DNA of 64,000 nt from Asaia sp. W19 (GTDB lineage: Bacteria; Pseudomonadota; Alphaproteobacteria; Acetobacterales; Acetobacteraceae). Within the stretch, counting starts at the first letter, position 1; every line of letters starts with the position of its first letter. Below the pieces are notes generated by a model. It had not been told where the DNA came from, ran no database searches, and saw only the letters and a program-made list of their open reading frames with translations. Both the position numbers and the translations under genes were made by a program. Positions 58,249 through 64,000 of the stretch are shown one piece after another. The stretch is taken from positions 186,002 through 250,001 of the forward strand of contig NZ_PNQZ01000019.1 of assembly GCF_003994335.1 (NCBI RefSeq), in the 5' to 3' direction.

Positions 58249-59334
58249 CTAGCGGAACAGACCGAGATTCGAGAGATCGTTGAAGGTCGAGAACAGGAAC
58301 AGAGCCGCAATAATTGCGAAGCCCGCCTGATAGCTGACTTCCTGCACGCGACGTGACACCGGCTTTCCGCGCACGGCCTCGGCCACATAAAAAACCAGCC
58401 GCCCCCCGTCGAGCAGGGGAATCGGAAAAAGATTGATCAATCCCAGATTGATCGAGAGCAGCGCCATGAAAGAGAGGATGCTCGCAAGCCCGTAATGCGC
58501 CACCTGCCCCGAAAGCTGTGCGATACGGATCGTACCGCCCAGTTCCTTGGCGCTGCGGTGACCCGTGACGATCTGCCACACGCCCTGGAGCGTCTGGACG
58601 GACACGGCCCACGTCTCATGAAGACCGGCCGTCACAGCGTGACCGACGCTCATGGGCTTGCCTGGAACAAGTTCCGCCATGACGCCGATGCTGCCCGTAT
58701 CCGCCGCACCCTTCCTGCCTGGCACGCGATCAAGCGTGATGGGCAGGTTCAGCGTCTGGGATCCGCGCTGAATGCCCAGCGTGGTCTGCTCGCCGGGCAT
58801 CTTTACCGCATGGGCCTGGATATCGGCGAAATTGAATACCTCAAGCGTCCCGAGCCGGGTGATGATATCGCCCTTCTGCAAACCGGCACGCTCGGCGGCG
58901 CTGTGCGGCACGACCTGCGCGATCTCATTCTTCATCTCCGGCTTACCGACTGACACGTAGAGCACGGTGAAGAGCAGGATCGCAAAGATGAAGTTGAATA
59001 CCGGCCCCATGACGATGACCAGCATTCGAGAGCCAACCGGCTTGTCATGAAAGGTCTGGCCAGAAACCCAGGAAGCCTTTTGCTCTGGGGTCGCGTCCTC
59101 GGGGTCTTCGAACCCGTGCGGCTTGACGTAGCCCCCCAGCGGGATGGCGGCAACGCGCCACTCCGTTCCGGTTCGGTCATGCCAGCGGTAAAGCGCCGGA
59201 CCGAACCCTATGGAGAATGTATCAACCTTCACCCCGCGCCAGCGAGCCGCCAGGTAATGGCCCATCTCATGCACGAATACGAGCACGCCCAAGATGAGGG
59301 CGAAGGCAAGAATCGTCACTGCAAATTCATGCAT
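58249..59334 (-). CDS. rseP: Site-2 intramembrane protease RseP
   Basis: 361 residues from the ATG at 59334 (MHEFAVTILAFALILGVLVFVHEMGHYLAARW); upstream sequence in the frame belongs to dxr in another phase. Zinc motif HEMGH, one PDZ domain (VVPHSAAERAGLQKGDIITRL) where gamma-proteobacteria have two, and the third ligand motif NLFPIPLLDGG. It cleaves anti-sigma factors and signal-peptide remnants in the membrane. Its start overlaps the dxr end by 8 bases. Confidence 0.95.
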   Translation of the reverse strand: MHEFAVTILAFALILGVLVFVHEMGHYLAARWRGVKVDTFSIGFGPALYRWHDRTGTEWRVAAIPLGGYVKPHGFEDPEDATPEQKASWVSGQTFHDKPVGSRMLVIVMGPVFNFIFAILLFTVLYVSVGKPEMKNEIAQVVPHSAAERAGLQKGDIITRLGTLEVFNFADIQAHAVKMPGEQTTLGIQRGSQTLNLPITLDRVPGRKGAADTGSIGVMAELVPGKPMSVGHAVTAGLHETWAVSVQTLQGVWQIVTGHRSAKELGGTIRIAQLSGQVAHYGLASILSFMALLSINLGLINLFPIPLLDGGRLVFYVAEAVRGKPVSRRVQEVSYQAGFAIIAALFLFSTFNDLSNLGLFR

Positions 59335-60529
59335 GAAGTGTCTCCGCGCTGTTCTGGGAATTGCTGCGCTCACGCGCGACGAAAATCTCGGCGACGCGAC
59401 GCGCCTCACCATCCCAGTGGAGGACATCATCCAGCGTATCGAGCGCAGGCGCTCCGAGCTTGTCCATGGCATAGGCGATCGTGTCGCCAATCCCGAGAAA
59501 GCCGATACGGCGGTTCAGGAAAGCCTCGACGGCAATTTCATTGGCAGCCGAGAAGATCGTGGGCGAGGCCGCACCGGCGCAAAGTGCCTCACGCGCGAGG
59601 CGGAGCGCGGGGAATCTCACCTCGTCCGGCGCCTCGAAATCCAGGCGCGCCAACGCGGCCAGATCAAGGCGCGGGGAATTGGTCTGCATGCGATCGGGCC
59701 AGGCCAGCGTGCTGGCAATCGGCACGCGCATGTCAGGCGCGCCCATCTGCGCGATGAGGCTGCCATCCCGGAACTGCACGAGACCATGAACAGCAGATTG
59801 CGGATGGATCAGCACGTCGATCTGATCATTCGTCAGGCCGAAAATTCGAGCCGCCTCGATCACTTCAAGACCCTTATTGGCCATAGAGGCCGAATCAATG
59901 GTAATCTTGGCACCCATGCTCCAGGTAGGATGCTTGAGCGCGTGCTCTGGCGTCGCCGCGCGCATGGTTTCTATAGAGGCGCAGCGGAAAGGGCCGCCCG
60001 AGGCCGTGAGAATGATCTTCTCGACGCTCTCGATGGGGCTTCCTGTCAGGCTCTGGAAGATCGCGTTATGTTCGGAATCTACGGGCAGTAGGGTCGCGCC
60101 AGCAGCGGCGACCTCGCGCAACATGACATCGCCCGCACTGACCAGCGCTTCCTTATTGGCCAAGGCAATCGACCGGCCATTGCGCGTGGCGGCCAGAGTC
60201 GGCTCCAATCCGGCGGCACCTGTGATGGCGGCCATGGTCCAGTCGGCCTCCATACCGGCCGCCTCGATCACCGCCTGACGCCCGCCGGCCACTCGAACAT
60301 TGCTCCCGTGCAGGCGCGCCTTGAGTTCGCCCAGCAGCGTCTCATCGTTGATGACAGCGAGTTCAGCGCGCAGCGAGCGTGCCTGTTCGGCCAGAAGCGC
60401 GACGTTGCGGCCACCGACAAGCGCACGAACCTGGAATCGCGTCGGCTCGGCCAGCAGAAGATCGATCGTCGAGCAGCCGATACTGCCAGTGCTGCCGAGA
60501 ACGGTAATGCTGCGGGGAGAGGAGGTCAT
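59327..60529 (-). CDS. dxr: 1-deoxy-D-xylulose 5-phosphate reductoisomerase
   Basis: 400 residues from the ATG at 60529. NADPH-binding VLGSTGSIGCSTIDLL, metal/substrate motifs VDSEHNAIFQ and TASGGPFR, and the late TIDSASMANKGLEVIEA. It makes MEP, committing to isoprenoid synthesis that also supplies UppS. It lies 38 bases after cdsA. Confidence 0.97.
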   Translation of the reverse strand: MTSSPRSITVLGSTGSIGCSTIDLLLAEPTRFQVRALVGGRNVALLAEQARSLRAELAVINDETLLGELKARLHGSNVRVAGGRQAVIEAAGMEADWTMAAITGAAGLEPTLAATRNGRSIALANKEALVSAGDVMLREVAAAGATLLPVDSEHNAIFQSLTGSPIESVEKIILTASGGPFRCASIETMRAATPEHALKHPTWSMGAKITIDSASMANKGLEVIEAARIFGLTNDQIDVLIHPQSAVHGLVQFRDGSLIAQMGAPDMRVPIASTLAWPDRMQTNSPRLDLAALARLDFEAPDEVRFPALRLAREALCAGAASPTIFSAANEIAVEAFLNRRIGFLGIGDTIAYAMDKLGAPALDTLDDVLHWDGEARRVAEIFVARERSNSQNSAETLHA

Positions 60530-60567
60530 GATCCCAGGATACTCCAGATCAACAAAAAAGAGTCGTG

Positions 60568-61425
60568 TTAGGAAAGAAAGAAGGGTCGCGTAAGCGCATG
60601 CGCGCAATCCACAAGCGATGCGGACCAGAACACACGGCCGGGAACAGCGAGAGAAATCAGAGCGGCGAGCGGCGCCGCAGCCAGGAGCCCGTCAAACCGA
60701 TCGAGCAAACCACCATGCCCTGGTATGAGCCAACCGGAATCCTTGATCCCCACGCGACGTTTGGCAGCGCTTTCCGCCAGATCACCCGTCTGCGCAACGC
60801 ATCCTAGTACCACGCCCCAGAAAGCGCCCAAAGTAAGCGCGCCATGCCCGGAGCCCCACGCCACGAACAAGCCAGCAAGGCCTGCAGCAATCAGCCCGCC
60901 GACCGCGCCCGAGCGCGTTTTGCCCGGCGAGATACTTGGCGCAAGTTTCGCTCCCCCGAAGATCCGTCCGGCAATATAGGCCCCGCTATCACTCGCGATC
61001 ACTACGAGGATGACGAAAAGTACAGGCAACCAGTCCGCAGGCGGCTGCTCGCGCAGCCATAGCAGCGACAGACCGCCCATGCTTGCCACCGCAACGCAGA
61101 GCCATTGTGCACGCCCGAATATACCCGCCAACAGGGGAAGAGCGAGGGCAGCGCGCCATTCACCCTTCATCGCGGCCAGGAGGGAAATCACCGGCCAGAC
61201 GAGCAACAGCCCCAGCCGCCAGCGGCCCGGTGCATTGCGGCTCCAGCTTAGCCCCGCCATGGGGATGCCCTCATAGACAAGACCGATGCTGACCAGCAGA
61301 ACCATGACCCGATAGACCAACCCTCCGGCCAGTATACAGGCCAACGCGATCGGCACGATGACCGCAGCGGAAACGAGACGCAGCCTGAGGTCCGACCAGC
61401 GCGGATTGGGTGACTTGCTGGTCAC
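60568..61425 (-). CDS. cdsA: Phosphatidate cytidylyltransferase
   Basis: 285 residues, about eight membrane helices. The CDS signature is present near the C-terminus: SAAKRRVGIKDSG followed by GHGGLLDRFDGL. It makes CDP-diacylglycerol for phospholipids. It overlaps the uppS stop by 4 bases. Confidence 0.95.
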   Translation of the reverse strand: MTSKSPNPRWSDLRLRLVSAAVIVPIALACILAGGLVYRVMVLLVSIGLVYEGIPMAGLSWSRNAPGRWRLGLLLVWPVISLLAAMKGEWRAALALPLLAGIFGRAQWLCVAVASMGGLSLLWLREQPPADWLPVLFVILVVIASDSGAYIAGRIFGGAKLAPSISPGKTRSGAVGGLIAAGLAGLFVAWGSGHGALTLGAFWGVVLGCVAQTGDLAESAAKRRVGIKDSGWLIPGHGGLLDRFDGLLAAAPLAALISLAVPGRVFWSASLVDCAHALTRPFFLS

Positions 61426-62189
61426 AGGGCGCCATCCGGGTCAGGACGCTTGCCGAAGCGGCGCTCCCGCCCGGCATAATCGGCGATCAATGCCGCAAAA
61501 TGGGACTCATCAAAATCGGGCCACAACACATCAACGAAAGCGAGTTCCGTATAGGCCGATTCCCAAAGCAGGAAATTGGACAGGCGCTGCTCGCCACTCG
61601 TCCGCACGATCAGATCAGGGTCAGGAAAAGCCGAAGTCTGCAACAGATCTCCGAACTCTTCCTCCGTCACTCTGGCAGGGTCGATTTCTCCACGCATCGC
61701 CGCCTCGGCCAGCCTTCTGGCTGCCATGACCATATCCTGTCGGGCACCATAGGACAGAGCGAGGATGAGCGTCATGCGCCCGTTCCGCGCCGTGAGGGTA
61801 CGGGCCCGGTCGATCTCCGCACACAACCCGTCATCGAACCGCGTCAGATCGCCGATGAATTCGAGACGCACGTTCTGCTCGTGCAGTTCCGCAACCTTGT
61901 GGCGCAGATAAAAGCGCAGCAGGGAGGTGAGGTCGGCCACCTCTCCCGTGTTGCGCTTCCAGTTCTCTGAGGAAAAGGCATAGAGAGTCAGAAAGCGTAT
62001 GCCCGTGCTCAGTGCCGCCTTGACGCAGCGACGCACCGCCTCGGCGCCGGCGCGATGCCCCATGACAACGGGCTTGCCCCGCGCCTTCGCCCAGCGCCCG
62101 TTGCCGTCCATGATCACAGCAACATGACGTGGCACGGCAGCAGGTGCCATTTCGACAACCGGACGGGAAGAGAGGCGTGAGGACGACAC
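61422..62189 (-). CDS. uppS: Isoprenyl transferase (undecaprenyl diphosphate synthase)
   Basis: 255 residues. Catalytic VIMDGNGRWAKARG near residue 27, TLYAFSSENW, and the late DLIVRTSGEQRLSNFLLWESAYTE. It makes undecaprenyl diphosphate, the lipid carrier for peptidoglycan and O-antigen. It is 9 bases downstream of frr and overlaps cdsA. Confidence 0.96.
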   Translation of the reverse strand: MSSSRLSSRPVVEMAPAAVPRHVAVIMDGNGRWAKARGKPVVMGHRAGAEAVRRCVKAALSTGIRFLTLYAFSSENWKRNTGEVADLTSLLRFYLRHKVAELHEQNVRLEFIGDLTRFDDGLCAEIDRARTLTARNGRMTLILALSYGARQDMVMAARRLAEAAMRGEIDPARVTEEEFGDLLQTSAFPDPDLIVRTSGEQRLSNFLLWESAYTELAFVDVLWPDFDESHFAALIADYAGRERRFGKRPDPDGAL

Positions 62190-62198
62190 GGAGCCGGG

Positions 62199-62765
62199 TC
62201 AGACCTGCTTGATCTCGCGTTCCTTGTCCGCGAGCATGTCGTCAACCTTTTTGACATACTGGTCGGTGAGCTTCTGCACACCTTCGGACCAGACTTTCAT
62301 ATCATCCTGGCTGATCTCGCTCTTTTTTTCGTGCGTCTTGATCTGGTCCATGCCGTCACGGCGCACATTACGCACCGCGATCTTGCCGTTTTCAGCATAG
62401 CGACCGGCCGCACGTGCGAGCTCGTTGCGACGCTCTTCCGTTAACTGGGGAATTGGCACGCGCACGGTCTGGCCATCAGCCGCTGGATTGAGACCCAGGC
62501 CCGCGTCGCGAATAGCGCGCTCGACGGCACCCACGAGGCCGCGATCCCAGACGGATACGGTCAGCATCCGCGCCTCGGGAACCGCCACGGAACCGACCTG
62601 CGCGAGCGGCACCTCACTCCCATACGCCTCGACACGCACCGGCTCGAGCAGGTTCGGGCTGGCGCGGCCCGAGCGCAGGCCGGACAGGTCACGACGCAGG
62701 CTCTCGATGGCCCCGTCCATACGACGCGTCAGGTCTTCGAGCAGGTCATTCAGCTCAACTGGCAT
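62199..62765 (-). CDS. frr: Ribosome-recycling factor
   Basis: 188 residues from the ATG at 62765. The five codons ahead in the longer frame contain its ribosome site AAGGAGAG. Conserved regions [11 protein letters not shown]-type ([20 protein letters not shown]), the [25 protein letters not shown] segment and the KKSEISQDD helix are present. It splits post-termination ribosomes with EF-G. It lies 49 bases after pyrH. Confidence 0.97.
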   Translation of the reverse strand: MPVELNDLLEDLTRRMDGAIESLRRDLSGLRSGRASPNLLEPVRVEAYGSEVPLAQVGSVAVPEARMLTVSVWDRGLVGAVERAIRDAGLGLNPAADGQTVRVPIPQLTEERRNELARAAGRYAENGKIAVRNVRRDGMDQIKTHEKKSEISQDDMKVWSEGVQKLTDQYVKKVDDMLADKEREIKQV

Positions 62766-62814
62766 AGGTCTCTCCTTCACGAGGTCTCAGGGAGGATGAT
62801 TGGAACTACCGCCA

Positions 62815-63543
62815 TCAGGCGGCTTCGATGATCCGGGTAAAGCGACCTTCACCGCGCATGACGCTGGCAAAGGCGCCGGGTGCATGAATATTGAAAACGA
62901 TGATCGGCAGACGGTTTTCACGCGCGAGGGAAATCGCGGTCGCATCCATCACGTTCAGATCGCGTGAGAGCACATCCATGTAGGACAACTCGTCATAACG
63001 CTCGGCGTCAGGCACGCGACGCGGATCGGCTGAATAGACGCCATCGACTTGCGTGCCCTTGAGCAGCACATCGCATTCCATCTCATTGGCGCGCAAAGCG
63101 GCGGCCGTGTCCGTGGTGAAGAACGGATTACCCGTACCGGCTGCAAAGATCACCACCCGCCCCTTTTCCATATGACGCACGGCACGCCGCCGGATATAGG
63201 GCTCAGCGATCGACGACATCTGGATGGCGGACATCACGCGCGTGTCGATCCCGGCGCGCTCCAGCGCATTCTGCATCATCAAAGCGTTGATGACGGTTGC
63301 GAGCATCCCCGCATAATCACCCTGGGCACGGTCCATGCCCTTGGCTGCGGCTGCAACGCCGCGGAAGATATTGCCGCCGCCGATCACCAGGCAAACCTGC
63401 ACACCGCTCTGTGATACCGCAGCCACGTCGCTGGCGATCGCTTCGACCATCTGCGGCTCGATGCCGAAAGAGCCCTTGCCCATGAGGGCCTCGCCCGAAA
63501 CCTTGAGTAGAACGCGCTTGTAGCGTGCAGGAGTTTCGGTCAT
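62815..63543 (-). CDS. pyrH: UMP kinase
   Basis: 242 residues. Amino-acid-kinase fold: [22 protein letters not shown], the [19 protein letters not shown] phosphate loop and the [13 protein letters not shown] segment. It phosphorylates UMP to UDP as a hexamer. It lies 88 bases downstream of era, where many genomes have tsf. Confidence 0.97.
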   Translation of the reverse strand: MTETPARYKRVLLKVSGEALMGKGSFGIEPQMVEAIASDVAAVSQSGVQVCLVIGGGNIFRGVAAAAKGMDRAQGDYAGMLATVINALMMQNALERAGIDTRVMSAIQMSSIAEPYIRRRAVRHMEKGRVVIFAAGTGNPFFTTDTAAALRANEMECDVLLKGTQVDGVYSADPRRVPDAERYDELSYMDVLSRDLNVMDATAISLARENRLPIIVFNIHAPGAFASVMRGEGRFTRIIEAA

Positions 63544-63631
63544 CGCATCCTCTATTCACAGCGGCCCGGTCGAGCCCGAGTCAGAACCCGCGCCCCTCTT
63601 ATAGGGCGCGGCCTGTCCCCACAAGAACTTC

Positions 63632-64000
63632 TCAGGCGTCGTCCAGCCCGATGGCGCGCAGTCTTGCTTTTTCCTCATCCCAGCCCGCACGCTCGCGCAC
63701 GTTCAGAAAAAGATGGCAGGGACGCTCGAGCAGGCGTCCCAGATCGAGACGCGCACGTTCACCGATACTGCGAATCTTGCGCCCCCCCTCCCCGATCAGG
63801 ATCGCCTTGTGCCCCGGCCGCGAGACATAAATGGTGGCGTCGATGCGTAAGGAGCCATCGGGGCGTTCCTTGAAGCTCTCGGTCTCGACGGTCGCCTGGT
63901 AGGGAATTTCCTCATGGGTCTGCATGAAGATCTGCTCGCGGACTAGTTCGGCGGCCAGCAGGCGATCAGGCAAATCTGTCAGATCATCCTCGGGGTAGAG
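63632..64000 (-). CDS. era: GTPase Era, C-terminal part (cut by window edge)
   Basis: About 122 codons, continuing beyond the right edge. The visible part is the end of the linker (LYPEDDLTDLPDRLLAAELVREQI) and the KH domain, with the conserved ILIGEGGRKIRSIGERAR loop that binds the 16S rRNA 3' end. Era supports 30S maturation. The GTPase domain is outside the window. Confidence 0.94.
   Translation of the reverse strand, partial: LYPEDDLTDLPDRLLAAELVREQIFMQTHEEIPYQATVETESFKERPDGSLRIDATIYVSRPGHKAILIGEGGRKIRSIGERARLDLGRLLERPCHLFLNVRERAGWDEEKARLRAIGLDDA

Overview
The window is a high-GC alphaproteobacterial chromosome segment. The gene families and their order suggest an acetic acid bacterium (Acetobacteraceae): a lipid A, BAM and isoprenoid cluster, an rpmH-rnpA-yidD-yidC-engB-argB-dapD-dapE block, a sugar permease paired with a galactose dehydrogenase, and gltD placed before gltB. 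The genus cannot be fixed from the sequence alone. No CRISPR array, insertion sequence, integrase or rRNA was seen. One tRNA is present, tRNA-Leu(CAG).

Layout. 1-5.6 kb is accessory. It holds a frameshifted coding remnant at the left edge, an AT-richer glycosyltransferase-like gene with a C-terminal tandem repeat, a TetR regulator divergent from a cytochrome P450 with two matching palindromic operators between them, and an FkbM-type methyltransferase. 5.6-10.8 kb holds ubiB-like and pepF genes, AMP nucleosidase, and a small DUF6525-like gene. 11.2-15.3 kb is a three-gene MFS/HlyD/NodT efflux operon whose first gene has a puzzling 5' end. 15.4-22.5 kb is an alpha-2-macroglobulin/PBP1C operon in which the macroglobulin lacks the thioester motif. 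22.6-31.2 kb holds the galactose dehydrogenase/permease operon and the gltD-gltB operon.

31.3-42.2 kb is mostly housekeeping: an NDUFA9-like protein, tRNA-Leu, RNase D, kdsD-lptC-lptA, lptB-rpoN, RidA, DUF1150, Hsp20, and def-fmt-truA. 42.2-50.7 kb holds dapD-dapE plus a membrane protein, a degenerate GGDEF protein, argB-engB-yidC-yidD-rnpA-rpmH, and a 70-residue protein that looks like an isolated histidine-phosphotransfer helix pair. 50.7-64 kb is one long minus-strand run, era(partial)-pyrH-frr-uppS-cdsA-dxr-rseP-bamA-ompH-lpxD-fabZ-lpxA-lpxI-gloA.

Functionally the window is dominated by envelope construction: Kdo and lipid A synthesis, LPS export, outer-membrane protein insertion, inner-membrane insertion, undecaprenyl and CDP-diacylglycerol synthesis, and periplasmic peptidoglycan repair. 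No clearly new multi-gene system stands out. The best leads are the dual-operator TetR/P450 unit, the orphan DHp-like protein, the thioester-less macroglobulin with PBP1C, the degenerate GGDEF gene in the argB/dapD block, and the apparent frameshift at the start of the efflux operon.
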